A stretch of 59,354 nt of DNA, from NCBI RefSeq assembly GCF_001552215.1, contig NZ_BCQT01000021.1:1-59354 (forward strand), given 5' to 3'. This document shows positions 16,772 to 25,653 of the stretch, one piece after another (position 1 is the stretch's first letter; each line of letters starts with the position of its first letter). The translations under genes were made by a program, and so were the position numbers. This stretch comes from Actinomadura macra NBRC 14102 (GTDB lineage: Bacteria; Actinomycetota; Actinomycetes; Streptosporangiales; Streptosporangiaceae). Under the pieces are notes generated by a model. It had not been told where the DNA came from and made no database searches. It saw nothing but the letters and a program-made list of their open reading frames with translations.

Positions 16772-17559
16772 CGCACCGCTCGCCCGGCGTCATGACAGGG
16801 CACCATCTCGTCTGCGTGTACCTGCTGTGCCAGCGCGACCTGTTGCGGCACGTCCGGAACCGGGGGCTGCTGCTGTCCAGCGCCGGCCAGGTCGCGGTGA
16901 TGCTGCTGGTGTTCGGCGTGGCGTTCCAGGGCATGGTGGACGAGGTGGACGGCATCCCCATGCGCGTCTACGTCTTCCCCGGCATCGCCTGCATGAACGT
17001 CACGCTGACCGCGCTGACCAGCAGCGTCAGCCTGGCCTGGGACCGCACGTACGGGTTCGCTCGCGAGCTGCTGGTCGCCCCGATCCCGCGCTGGGTGCTG
17101 CCCGTCGCCAAGACGTGCAGTTCCGCGGTGCTCGCCCTGACCCACATGGCCGCCCTGCTGCCGCTCGCCGCCGTGCTCGGCGTGCGCGTCACCCCCGCGA
17201 GCCTGGCGGGGACGCTCGCGGCGGCCGTGCTGCTGAGCGTCTCCTTCGGCGCGCTCGGCGTGCTGCTGTCGGTGGCGGCCGGCCGGCCGGAGACCGTCGC
17301 GGCGCTGATGGGCGTCGCGATGACGCCGCTGTTCATGCTGTCCGGCGCCGTGTTCCGCGCCGACACCCTGCCCGCCTGGATGCGGGCACTCGTCGGCGTC
17401 AACCCGATGACCTACGCCGTCGACCTGCTGCGGGCCGGGCTGCTCGGCTCGGGCGCGCCCGCCGCCGCGCCCTGGCCCGCCGCCGTCGCGGTGCTCGCGG
17501 CGATCGGCGCGCTTTCACTGGCGGGCGCCGCCCGGCTCTCCGCGCGGCTCGTCCGATGA
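16768..17559 (+). CDS. ABC-2 type permease (MibU position)
   Basis: ATG 16768 overlaps the ATPase stop (ATGA); a GTG at 16753 is also possible. The protein of about 263 residues has roughly six membrane helices, the ABC-2 pattern SSVSLAWDRTYGFARELLVAPIPRW in the first cytoplasmic loop and the C-terminal MSGAVFRADTLPAWM-NPMTYAVDLLR motif. It should form the export channel with the preceding ATPase. Confidence 0.9.
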   Translation: MTHRSPGVMTGHHLVCVYLLCQRDLLRHVRNRGLLLSSAGQVAVMLLVFGVAFQGMVDEVDGIPMRVYVFPGIACMNVTLTALTSSVSLAWDRTYGFARELLVAPIPRWVLPVAKTCSSAVLALTHMAALLPLAAVLGVRVTPASLAGTLAAAVLLSVSFGALGVLLSVAAGRPETVAALMGVAMTPLFMLSGAVFRADTLPAWMRALVGVNPMTYAVDLLRAGLLGSGAPAAAPWPAAVAVLAAIGALSLAGAARLSARLVR

Positions 17560-18251
17560 AACACGCGACGGTCGGGGTGAACCTCGCGGGGACACGGCGC
17601 TACGTACGGGCCATGGTGCCTCTGTCGCTGCTGCGGGCGGACGCCCGCCGGGTCGGGCTCGCCGGGTTCGCCGCGCCGCTGGCCACCGCGCTGCTGGTGG
17701 CCGTCGCCGGCGCGGCCGCCCGCGCGTCCGGCCAGACCGGCGCCGGCGCCGTCGGGCTGTCGACCGTGCGGGTCGCCGCGATGGCCTTCCCGATCGCGAT
17801 CGGGTTCGCCGCCGCCACGGTCGTCACCAGGGAGCGGATCATCGAGCTACAACTGTCGCTGCCGTCGCCGTACTGGCATTCCGTGCTGCGCCGAGTGGGG
17901 ATCCTGCTCGCCGCGTCGGTCGTCCTCGCCTGGCTGCTGATCGGCGGCCTCGATCTGGTCGGGGCCTGGAACCATCCGGCGCCGCTGCTGCTCGCCCCGC
18001 TGATCCCCGTCGGCCCCGGGGTCACGTTAGCCGGGGTCGGCGCCGTCGGCGGGCTGGTGCTGCGGTCGGGCGCGGCCGCCACGGTCTGCGTGCTGATCGT
18101 GTGGCTCGCGCAGTCCCCGGTGGCGCGGCTCGGCACGCACTGGCTGACCGGGCGCCTCGCCCTCGTCGCCGCCGGGACGGCCCTCACCGTCGCCGGAGTC
18201 CTGCTCGCCTGCCGGGACACCGAACGCCTCCTCGAACGGAGCCGGCAATGA
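17556..18251 (+). CDS. Membrane protein, likely ABC transporter subunit
   Basis: The 231-residue product has about six hydrophobic helices and starts in an ATGA overlap with the preceding permease. A cytoplasmic segment, TRERIIELQLSLPSPYWHSVLRR, resembles the loop of ABC-2-like permeases, so with the next gene it could form a heterodimeric membrane domain for the ATPase at 19081. Position in a lantibiotic operon suggests self-protection (LanFEG-type immunity), but this is inferred. Confidence 0.8.
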   Translation: MKHATVGVNLAGTRRYVRAMVPLSLLRADARRVGLAGFAAPLATALLVAVAGAAARASGQTGAGAVGLSTVRVAAMAFPIAIGFAAATVVTRERIIELQLSLPSPYWHSVLRRVGILLAASVVLAWLLIGGLDLVGAWNHPAPLLLAPLIPVGPGVTLAGVGAVGGLVLRSGAAATVCVLIVWLAQSPVARLGTHWLTGRLALVAAGTALTVAGVLLACRDTERLLERSRQ

Positions 18252-19078
18252 CCGCCCCGGCACCGGGGAAACAGGCGGTGTCCCGGGTCCGCGGCCGCCT
18301 CCCGCTGGCCGGGCTCATCCGCTACGAGGGCCTGATGCTCGTCCGGCGACGGTCGTCGCTGGTGGTCGTCGCGCTCATCGCGGTCGTGCTGCTGATGGGC
18401 CTCACCGACCCGCGACGGCACGGAGCGGCGGCGGTGGCCGCGTGGGCGAACCTGCTGATGTACATCGTCCCCATGGGCGTCGGGGTGCTGCTGTCCGACC
18501 GGCTCGTCCGGGAACGTGACGAGGGGCTCGGAGACCTCCTGAACTCCACCCCCGTCCCGCCGTGGCGGCGCGCCGTCGTCGTCCTCGCCGGCGCGTTCGC
18601 CGGGCCGTACGCGCTCGTCGCGGGGACGCTGCTGGCCGTCGGCGCCGTCCACAGCGTCCTGGACGGCGGCCCGGAGGCGATCGGCGCGGCGCTGCTGCTG
18701 TCGGTCGCGATGATCCTGCCCGGACTGCTCGTCGCCACCGCCGTCGCGTCGCTGCTGGCGCTGCTGATGCCGCTGCCCGCCGCCCGCGTCCTGCTGGTGG
18801 CGTACTGGCTGTGGGCGTGCATGCTCAACCCGAACGTGATCCCGATCCCGTCGACGACCGGGACCCTGCTCTCGCCGCTCGGCGAGTACGTCGCGATCTC
18901 CGTCGGCGGCGAGCGCTCGTACCAGGGGCTGGGACTCGCCGTCCTGTCCCCCGACGTCACGGCGGGGACCGCGGTGCTGTCGGCGGCCGCGCTCGTCCTG
19001 GCCGCGCTCGCGCTGATGGCGGCGGCCCTCGTCATGGTCAACCGGAACCGCCTCGCGGCGGGTTACCGTTGGGAGTAG
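18248..19078 (+). CDS. ABC-2-like membrane protein
   Basis: This 276-residue protein starts in an ATGA overlap and has about six helices. The loop LVRERDEGLGDLLNSTPVPPWRRAVV is typical of ABC-2 membrane proteins that remodel or export lipid-like substrates. It precedes the second ATPase by 2 bases, so the trio 17556-19971 reads as one transporter, probably for immunity. Confidence 0.85.
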   Translation: MTAPAPGKQAVSRVRGRLPLAGLIRYEGLMLVRRRSSLVVVALIAVVLLMGLTDPRRHGAAAVAAWANLLMYIVPMGVGVLLSDRLVRERDEGLGDLLNSTPVPPWRRAVVVLAGAFAGPYALVAGTLLAVGAVHSVLDGGPEAIGAALLLSVAMILPGLLVATAVASLLALLMPLPAARVLLVAYWLWACMLNPNVIPIPSTTGTLLSPLGEYVAISVGGERSYQGLGLAVLSPDVTAGTAVLSAAALVLAALALMAAALVMVNRNRLAAGYRWE

Positions 19079-19080
19079 CG

Positions 19081-19971
19081 GTGCGGATCGTCACCGAGAA
19101 CCTGAGCAAGACCTACGGCGGCGGGGTCGTCGCGCTCGACCACGTGTCGCTGGACCTCGGTCCCGGCATGGTGGGCCTGCTCGGTTCCAACGGGGCCGGC
19201 AAGACGACCCTCATGCGCATCCTGGTCGGGGTCGTCCGCCCCACCGGCGGGCGCGCCTCGCTGGGCGGACGCGATATCACCGACCGGCGCCGGCGCCGCG
19301 ACCTGCAACGCGTCCTCGGCTACCTGCCGCAGGAACTCGCGCTCTACCCGGAGCTGACCGCGCAGGAGTTCGTCGAGTACATCGGGCTGCTCAAGGGCCT
19401 GTCCGCCCGGCGCCGCCGGGAGGAGGCGCGGCGGCTGCTGGACCTGGTCGGCCTCGCCGCGTTCGCGGACCGCCGCGTCCGCGGGCTCTCCGGCGGCATG
19501 TGCCGCCGGGTCGGCATCGCGCAGGCGCTGCTCGGCGACCCGGAGCTGCTCATCGTGGACGAGCCGACCGCCGGGCTCGACCCCGAGGAGCGCATCCGAT
19601 TCCGGTCGCTGCTGGCGGAACTGGGCGGCGACCGGACGGTCCTGCTGTCCACGCACATTCTGGAGGACGTCGCGCAGACCTGCCCGCAGCTCGTCGTGCT
19701 GGACCACGGGCGCGTGCTCTTCCAGGGGTTGACCGCCGACCTCCTGGAGACCGTGCGAGGCCGCGTCTTCCTCGTGCCCGCCGACGGGCTCGAACCGCCC
19801 GGCAGCCTCGTCCTCGGTACCGTCGCCGCGGCGTACGGGCAGGCCAAACGGGTCGTGACCAGCGCGCCGGGCGACTCCGCCGAACCCGTCCCGGTGTCCC
19901 TCGAAGACGCCTACGCCTACCTGCTGCACTCCTCGCGGACGGGACAGCGCGCCGGGAGCGGCATCAGATGA
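19081..19971 (+). CDS. ABC transporter ATP-binding protein, second module
   Basis: GTG 19081 gives a 296-residue ATPase with Walker A GSNGAGKTT, signature LSGGMCRRVGI and Walker B LLIVDEPTAGLDP. The C-terminal extension after residue 220 is unlike that of the first ATPase. It is separate from the LanT-like module, so the cluster has two ATPases with different membrane partners, matching an export plus immunity arrangement. Its stop overlaps the next ATG. Confidence 0.9.
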   Translation: MRIVTENLSKTYGGGVVALDHVSLDLGPGMVGLLGSNGAGKTTLMRILVGVVRPTGGRASLGGRDITDRRRRRDLQRVLGYLPQELALYPELTAQEFVEYIGLLKGLSARRRREEARRLLDLVGLAAFADRRVRGLSGGMCRRVGIAQALLGDPELLIVDEPTAGLDPEERIRFRSLLAELGGDRTVLLSTHILEDVAQTCPQLVVLDHGRVLFQGLTADLLETVRGRVFLVPADGLEPPGSLVLGTVAAAYGQAKRVVTSAPGDSAEPVPVSLEDAYAYLLHSSRTGQRAGSGIR

Positions 19972-20990
19972 CGGCCGTCCCCCGCCACCGTTTCGGCCGC
20001 CTGGACGAGGACGTGCGCCAGGCCCTGTCGGCACATCCGCCCGAGGGCACCGTCGGAGTCGGTCAGGTGGGGCCTGCGAAGGAACTGGACATCCGCGACG
20101 TCGGTGAGCGCGCCCTGCTGTGGTGCACCCAGCGGCTCCCGTTCTTCGACCCGCGGCGCCGCCGCCCGCCCGCCGACCCGGACGCGTTCCCCGAAGGGCC
20201 GCTGCTGGAACTGGTCATCCTGTGCCGGCTCTCGGCCGAGCGCGGCGGGTTCGGCGCCGTGACGAGGCTGGAGACCGACCGGTCGCTGGACCTGGCCGCC
20301 GCCGTCCTCGCCGGACCGGCCTGCCAGGAGCGGTTCGCCCGCGTCCACTCCCTGTTCCCGTACTACGCCGCGCTCGCGATCCTGCTGGAGCGGACGGGCC
20401 GGACCCCCGTCCCGCATCTGAACTCCTACCTGCGCGACCGGGTGGCCGCGGCCGGCGGCTCCACCCACGCGCTGGCCCGGACGGCGGCCGGGCTGCTGGA
20501 ACTGCGGTACTACCTCGACCTCGGCGCGGTCGAGCACCTGCTGCCACCGGTGAGCGACCTGATCGGCCGCTCGCTGCTCGCGGAGCGGCTCAGCCTCTGC
20601 CACCTGTCCGACCTGGACGCCTACGCGATCACGCATGTCATCTTCGCCGTGACCGACATGGGTGCGCGCCCCTACCCGCGCGGCGAGACGATGGGGAACG
20701 CGCGCGCTCTCGTACGGCTCCTCCTCGCCGAGTACGTGGCGTGGCGCAACTGGGACCTGACCGCCGAGCTGTTGCTGTGCTGGCGCGCGCTCGGCCTCCC
20801 CCCGGACGGCCTCACCGACCTCGCCTGGCGCTGCCTCCAGGGCGACCAGCGCCCAGACGGCCTCGTCCCCGGCCCGCACCACGACCCCCGGGACGGCGGG
20901 GGACCCGGCCAGATCTTCGCCACCTGTTACCACACCACCCTCGTGACGGCCATGGCCGCGATCGTGTGGGAGGCGCCCGATGCGTCCTGA
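19968..20990 (+). CDS. Unknown operon protein, all-helical (DUF6895-like)
   Basis: The 340-residue soluble protein starts in ATGA overlap with the ATPase gene. It has repeated helical segments such as LLWCTQRLPFFDP, SLFPYYAALAILLERTG, LCHLSDLDAYAITHVIFAVTDMG and IFATCYHTTLVTAMAAI. These resemble a family I recall as DUF6895, seen in actinomycete peptide clusters; I am not certain of that name. The alpha/alpha-barrel-like repeats with scattered Cys/His could suggest a cyclase-like or carrier role, but no catalytic motif is clear. It likely acts with the next gene, which overlaps it by 11 bases and looks related. Confidence 0.75.
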   Translation: MTAVPRHRFGRLDEDVRQALSAHPPEGTVGVGQVGPAKELDIRDVGERALLWCTQRLPFFDPRRRRPPADPDAFPEGPLLELVILCRLSAERGGFGAVTRLETDRSLDLAAAVLAGPACQERFARVHSLFPYYAALAILLERTGRTPVPHLNSYLRDRVAAAGGSTHALARTAAGLLELRYYLDLGAVEHLLPPVSDLIGRSLLAERLSLCHLSDLDAYAITHVIFAVTDMGARPYPRGETMGNARALVRLLLAEYVAWRNWDLTAELLLCWRALGLPPDGLTDLAWRCLQGDQRPDGLVPGPHHDPRDGGGPGQIFATCYHTTLVTAMAAIVWEAPDAS

Positions 20991-21690
20991 GACGTTCGAA
21001 CGCTCGGCCGCCTGGCTGGCCGGCCTGTTCGCGGACGAACCGACTCAGGACCCGTGGGCCGCGATGTACGGCCTGGCCGGGCTGGGTCTCTGTTCGGCGC
21101 CGGCGACCGTCCTGAAGAACGCCGCCGCGCGCTGCGCCGATCTCCTCGCCCACGTGGACCTCACGTCGTACGACCCGACGCTCGTCCGGCTCACCCACTG
21201 CACGCTGGAAGCCCTCGGCTTCCCCGCCCTCAGCCCTCCGGTCGCGGTGCCACCACCCCCCGAATGGCCCGCCGACACCGACCCGTACGACCTGCTGACC
21301 AAGGGACCGGACGAGCTCCGGGACTGCTGCGACGCGATCAGCGCCGTCACCGGCTTCGGAGCGGATCCGCTCCAGGTTCCGACGGCCTTTCGCGAACCGG
21401 CCGCCGCGCTGGTGCTGCCCGCCCTGGCCATCCGGGCGCTGCGCTGCGCCGACCTGGAGCTGGGCGCGCTCCTCCTGCGGACCACGGGCTACCTCGATCA
21501 CCCCATACCGGCCGAACCGGTGGGGTTTCTCGCCGCTCGCCAGTGGCCGGACGGCCGCTTTGGCGACTTCCACGGACTCGCCGAACGGACAGGAATCCCG
21601 GAGCTCCGGCTCTACCTGCCCGTCACGGTCGGATGCCTGTGGACGTTGGCGGAGGCATGTACACCCGGATACCGCCTCATGGAGGGTTGA
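20980..21690 (+). CDS. Unknown operon protein related to the preceding gene
   Basis: The 236-residue soluble protein begins at ATG 20980, 11 bases inside the previous gene. Its helical content, YGLAGLGLC, LVRLTHCTLEALGFPAL and VTVGCLWTLAEA resemble parts of the preceding product, so the two could be halves of one functional unit. No motif gives an activity. It ends 2 bases before the methyltransferase gene. Confidence 0.7.
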   Translation: MRPETFERSAAWLAGLFADEPTQDPWAAMYGLAGLGLCSAPATVLKNAAARCADLLAHVDLTSYDPTLVRLTHCTLEALGFPALSPPVAVPPPPEWPADTDPYDLLTKGPDELRDCCDAISAVTGFGADPLQVPTAFREPAAALVLPALAIRALRCADLELGALLLRTTGYLDHPIPAEPVGFLAARQWPDGRFGDFHGLAERTGIPELRLYLPVTVGCLWTLAEACTPGYRLMEG

Positions 21691-21692
21691 CG

Positions 21693-22724
21693 ATGGATCC
21701 CGCGCAGCGCGTACTGTCCCTGGCACTTGGATACCGGGGGACGGCGCTGGTCGGCACGGCCGTCCGGCTGGGCGTCCCCGACCTGATCACGCCTCCGGGC
21801 GCGACACCGGACGGGCTCGCCCGCCGCACCGGCACCGACCCGATTCGGATGAGGCAGTTCCTGGACGCGTTGGCGGCCATCGGGATCGTCCATTCCGTCC
21901 CCGGCGGCCTGTACTCACTGACCGAGGAGGGGCGGCTGCTGACCACCTCGGCGGACAACCCCCTGCGGCACATCGCGCGGGTGGCGGCCGAGATGTCCGC
22001 GCCCGCCGCCACCGCCCTCGCCGAGGGCATGAGCGGCGCGAGCCCATTTGAGAAGCACTTCGGGACCCACTTGTACAACCGTCTCAACGAACGTCCGGAT
22101 CTGGCGTCGGCGTACGGCCACGCCATTCCGGCACCGGGCCTGTTCGACGCGGTCGCCACCGCCTACGACTTCTCCGGAAAACGTGTCATCGATCTGGGTG
22201 GCGGTCTCGGTGACCTGTTGGACCGAATCCTTGTCAAGCACACCACGGCGCGTGGCACGCTGGTGGAACTGGAGGCGACGCTCAACGCGACTCCCAGCCC
22301 GCAGGGGATCGAGCGGGTCGGCGCGGACATTCGCACATGGGTGCCGCCGGGCGGGGACGTCTACATACTGTGCCGTGTCCTGGCGAACTGGGACGACGAG
22401 ACGGCCGCGAAGATCCTTCGTAACTGCCAGGCGGCCCTGAACGAACACGGGCACCTGCTCATCATCGAAATGGTTCCGCTGCCGGGGGAGACGGAGCACG
22501 CCCTGGGCGACCTGGATCTGCTCCTGCATTTCGGCGGACGGCTCCGTCCGCTGGCCGAATGGCACGACCTCTTTGCCGCCGCCGGCCTTCCGGTGCCCGA
22601 GGCGACAAAACTCCCGGCCGGCTGGACGATCCTCCAGAGCCGATCAGCGGCACTTGCGTCGGGAGAAATCACAGGCGTGCCGGGACGGGGTTCCGGCACG
22701 CCTCTGGGTGAGCCTCACCCATAG
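21693..22724 (+). CDS. SAM-dependent O-methyltransferase-type enzyme
   Basis: The 343-residue protein starts at ATG 21693 behind a GGAGGG site. It has an N-terminal winged-helix dimerisation domain (VLSLALGYRGTALVGTAVRLGVPDLI) and a C-terminal Rossmann fold with the SAM motif DLGGGLGDLL at about residues 166-175. A late LLIIEMVPLPGE segment also fits the plant-type or DmpM-type O-methyltransferase family. It is the last gene of the lantibiotic operon. NAI-107 and planosporicin are not known to be methylated, so this may be a new tailoring step, but its substrate cannot be read from sequence. Confidence 0.85.
   Translation: MDPAQRVLSLALGYRGTALVGTAVRLGVPDLITPPGATPDGLARRTGTDPIRMRQFLDALAAIGIVHSVPGGLYSLTEEGRLLTTSADNPLRHIARVAAEMSAPAATALAEGMSGASPFEKHFGTHLYNRLNERPDLASAYGHAIPAPGLFDAVATAYDFSGKRVIDLGGGLGDLLDRILVKHTTARGTLVELEATLNATPSPQGIERVGADIRTWVPPGGDVYILCRVLANWDDETAAKILRNCQAALNEHGHLLIIEMVPLPGETEHALGDLDLLLHFGGRLRPLAEWHDLFAAAGLPVPEATKLPAGWTILQSRSAALASGEITGVPGRGSGTPLGEPHP
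22673..22703 (+). terminator. Hairpins at the end of the lantibiotic operon
   Basis: A perfect 11-base inverted repeat (22673-22683 with 22693-22703) lies within the last codons of the methyltransferase gene. A shorter GGGTGA...TCACCC hairpin (about 22707-22722) runs up to its stop codon. Together they look like the end of the long operon. Confidence 0.6.
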
Positions 22725-22754
22725 AGCGGGTGACGGCTCACGGGAGCCTTGCGG

Positions 22755-23030
22755 CTACGTGATCGGACACTCCCAGGTGCACTTCCAGGTCTCCGGTCCG
22801 ACGACCCCGTCCACCTTCAGCCTCTTCTCCTTCTGGAAGGCCACGCAGACGGCTTCGGACTTCGGGCCGTACCAGTTGTCGACCTTGATCTTCCAGCCGC
22901 GCTTGTGCATCTGGGTCTGCCAGGTGCGCACGTCGTTGTTCTTGCCCTCCATCGGCGGCGGCTGCTTGAGGTAGCGACCGGGCCAGGGCGGCGCCGTGGT
23001 TTTTGCTGAGGTGACTTCAGGCTCAGCCAT
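22755..23030 (-). CDS. Peptidoglycan-binding-like domain protein
   Basis: From ATG 23030 (with GGAGGG upstream) the protein has 91 residues. Its core KNNDVRTWQTQMHKRGWKI followed by WYGPKSEAVCVAFQKEKRL and VDGVVGPETW is a PG_binding_1-type repeat. There is no signal peptide, so a cytoplasmic or phage-like use is possible. An earlier start at 23078 is open but lacks a ribosome binding site. Confidence 0.75.
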   Translation of the reverse strand: MAEPEVTSAKTTAPPWPGRYLKQPPPMEGKNNDVRTWQTQMHKRGWKIKVDNWYGPKSEAVCVAFQKEKRLKVDGVVGPETWKCTWECPIT

Positions 23031-23189
23031 ATCAAATCCCTCCTCGACGGGAACGGGTGCTTCTCCCTCAGAATCCACAATGCCGCGTTAATGCCGCAAC
23101 GCCCGTCAGGGAAGGTTCGAGCAAAGAGGTCGCCTCTGCATTTTACCGAGGCGGTGAGATGAAAATTCAATGGCATCCACGAACCGCTG

Positions 23190-24356
23190 TCAGGCTCGGC
23201 GTGCCGTGTCGGCGAGCCCGCCGGAGTTCGGTAGCGGAGCCGGTGGTTCCGTGGGTCCGCGCACCCCCTCCAGAACGGCCTGCCCCTGCCTGTCGACGAA
23301 CTTCGTGAACAGCTCCTGCGAATATCCGAGGATCACGGCCCAGGCGATGATCTGGGCCGGCGAGTCGAGCGCGCTGAGTCCCGGGATGAACGCGCCGCGC
23401 ATCAGCAGCAGCCCGAGGACCGCGGTCAGCGCGCCGGTGGGCAGCTTCAGCACGGCGAGGGCGACCGGGATGCCGAAGGGCGTGGAGGTCCCCCTGACCT
23501 TCCGCAACGCCGAGGCCGCGGCGATGCTCGCCGCGGTCATACCCACGATCTCGACGATGATGTAGTCGCTCCGTTCGGCGATCCTGCCGGTCTCGGCCCC
23601 GACCTGGTCCGCCGGCATGGGCGGCGCCGACCTGGTGGGACACACGATGCCGACCCCGTCCTGCATCGTGGTGCCGCCGGACGGCGTGAAGCACAGGGGA
23701 ACGGACGCCTTCCAGATCGCCGACAGGGCGGCGATGGAGACCGCCAGGCAGAACAGGGCGGCGGCCATCCACCGGACGATGCGGGCGAAGCTCTCGGCGC
23801 GCAGCTTCTCCAGCAGGGCGCTCTCCCGGGCCGCGTCCACGCCCTTGATGATGACCTGCAGCTGTGGGGCGGACAGGTCGAACCGGCCCTGCGCCGCCGC
23901 GGTGTCCAGGTCGCCCCCGACCTTCTCGGCGGCGACCCGCCGCGGGTCGGTGGCCGCCAGATGCTTCGTGACCAGCTCGAACATGCTCGGCAGGTGCGCC
24001 CGGAGTTCGTCGGGGGTCAGGGTCTTCATCCAGAGGGACCGGGCCGAGTTCAGATGCAGCTGCGCGGTCGTCACATGGGACGCCGTCGGGCCCCGGCGGT
24101 GCGTGTCGAAATCGATGACGCTCAGCGCGCTCTGGAGCGCGCCCCGCGCGCCTTCCAGCAGGCGTTCGTCTTCTCCGGCCTTGCGCAGCCGGGCCGCTTT
24201 GGAGTCCAGTTGGCAGGTCAGCTCGCGCGCATTGGCGCGGATCTCCTCACAGAGCACCCAGGAGTTCCGCTCACGCATCCATTCATCGATCCTGGAGAGG
24301 ATCGGAATTCCATATGCCCATCGTCTCATGCGGCCAGAGCCCTTCAGGCGCGCCAC
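23190..24356 (-). CDS. Multi-helix membrane protein of unknown function
   Basis: The 388-residue protein starts at GTG 24356 behind GAGGAG. The first 190 residues are soluble and helical, with regular Leu spacing (coiled-coil-like). Four hydrophobic helices then follow (IVRWMAAALFCLAVSIAALSAIW; IIVEIVGMTAASIAAASAL; FGIPVALAVLKLPTGALTAVLG; AQIIAWAVILGYSQELFTKF). Two Cys in the extracellular loop (LCFTPSGGTTMQDGVGIVC) could form a disulfide. Related proteins are common in actinomycetes, without a known role. Confidence 0.75.
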   Translation of the reverse strand: MARLKGSGRMRRWAYGIPILSRIDEWMRERNSWVLCEEIRANARELTCQLDSKAARLRKAGEDERLLEGARGALQSALSVIDFDTHRRGPTASHVTTAQLHLNSARSLWMKTLTPDELRAHLPSMFELVTKHLAATDPRRVAAEKVGGDLDTAAAQGRFDLSAPQLQVIIKGVDAARESALLEKLRAESFARIVRWMAAALFCLAVSIAALSAIWKASVPLCFTPSGGTTMQDGVGIVCPTRSAPPMPADQVGAETGRIAERSDYIIVEIVGMTAASIAAASALRKVRGTSTPFGIPVALAVLKLPTGALTAVLGLLLMRGAFIPGLSALDSPAQIIAWAVILGYSQELFTKFVDRQGQAVLEGVRGPTEPPAPLPNSGGLADTARRA

Positions 24357-24592
24357 CTGACGCTCCTCTAGACTATTGGCGATCCGAACCCAGAAGAATC
24401 ATGGGGCGGCATAATTTGCCCCACGATCCCGAAGGAAAACTCAAAGGAAACATGGGCGGGCGAGAAAGCCCCGCTCAGCTCGTCCGCGGCCGGTCGCGTA
24501 CTCGCGCGGGCGGGACACTGCGCGGGCTGGATACCGACGGGCCCTCGGCTCTCACAGCCGGCCCGGGCACTCACCGTGGGAGGTGAGGGGGC

Positions 24593-24949
24593 TCAGCGGC
24601 GGGCGAGCTGCCGTTCGCCCGCGGCGCCGGGCCGGTAGGCCAGGCCGTAGTGCCGGAAGATCGCTTCCTCGTCCTCGGCGGGCAGGACGTCGTCGGTGCC
24701 GATCGGCGGGCTCTGCTTGACCAGCGACTTGTCGTAGGCGATCCGCACATACCCCGGCCCGGCGACCGCGCCGTCCAGGGGAACGAAGACCAGCCGGTGC
24801 CGCGTGGGCAGGCCGATCTGGACGGTGGCCATGGCGGGTTCATCGGTGCTGGTGGCCACGTAGATCGCCTCCAGCATGCCGATCTTGTGCCCGCCGGAGT
24901 CGACCACGGGCTGGGCGCGCCACTCACGGATGTCGGCAATCTCGATCAC
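24593..24949 (-). CDS. PRC-barrel-like small protein
   Basis: GTG 24949 (GGAAGGGG upstream) gives a 118-residue protein beginning IEIADIREWRAQPVVDSGGHKIG. The phrases LEAIYVATSTDEPAMATV and FVPLDGA fit the PRC-barrel fold, which is often found in stress-response proteins. It is co-directional with the next upstream gene. Confidence 0.75.
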   Translation of the reverse strand: MIEIADIREWRAQPVVDSGGHKIGMLEAIYVATSTDEPAMATVQIGLPTRHRLVFVPLDGAVAGPGYVRIAYDKSLVKQSPPIGTDDVLPAEDEEAIFRHYGLAYRPGAAGERQLARR

Positions 24950-25014
24950 GGGTATCCCCTTCCCTCCACGCCGCCGCCGGAACCTCTGCCCAGCGTCCGG
25001 CGCGGGACGGTCCT

Positions 25015-25653
25015 TCAGCGCCAGGTCCTGGCTTCCGGGACAGACCGGCCTTCGCCGGCCTGCTCGTCCCATTCGTCCCACACCTGGGTGCGAGCCGAGC
25101 CGTCCCAGTTCGGAGCATGCCCCCTGGTGGGGCCACGGTGCGGGGCCGCACCCGGGAACGGCGCGGCGACATGGGCGACCGGCTCGTCCAGCCGGGGCTT
25201 GAGGGATCTGAAGCGTTCCTCGGCCTCCGCGACGCCCATGTCCAGCACGGCGGCGATCTGCTCCCAGCCCATGGCCGCCGCCTGCGCGGTGTCCAGCAGG
25301 CGCGCCTCGGTCTGGTCCATCTCCAGGCGAACCGCTCCCAGCAGCACCAGCGCCGCCGCCACCTGGAGCGGCTCCGGTTGGACGCCGGTGCCGGACCGGG
25401 CAGCCTCGGAGGCGGCGATGACGGCGCTGATGGCGGCTCTGTCGGGCATGGGATGCCTCCTGGCCTCCCACATCACCGCATCCACTCCGGTGGCGTGAAG
25501 AGGCGTCAGGTGGGCGCGGGCGGCGCGCACCTGCGCGGGCAGCGGAGCCGGCAGGCCCATCAGCCGGCCGGCCGGCGGGCACCGGCCGGAGGGCGCTCTG
25601 ACGCGGGGGCCGGTGCCGGTGGACTGTTGGGTGCTCATCGGATGGGTGCTCAT
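25015..25653 (-). CDS. Hypothetical protein with HTH-like segment
   Basis: I choose ATG 25653 (GAGGATCCG just upstream), giving about 212 residues. The middle part, DQTEARLLDTAQAAAMGWEQIAAVLDMGVAEAEERFRSL, looks like a sigma-like or HTH-like DNA-binding helix pair. The N- and C-termini are low-complexity and Pro/Gly-rich. It lies 65 bases upstream of the PRC-barrel gene and may be co-transcribed with it. Function unknown. Confidence 0.65.
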   Translation of the reverse strand: MSTHPMSTQQSTGTGPRVRAPSGRCPPAGRLMGLPAPLPAQVRAARAHLTPLHATGVDAVMWEARRHPMPDRAAISAVIAASEAARSGTGVQPEPLQVAAALVLLGAVRLEMDQTEARLLDTAQAAAMGWEQIAAVLDMGVAEAEERFRSLKPRLDEPVAHVAAPFPGAAPHRGPTRGHAPNWDGSARTQVWDEWDEQAGEGRSVPEARTWR

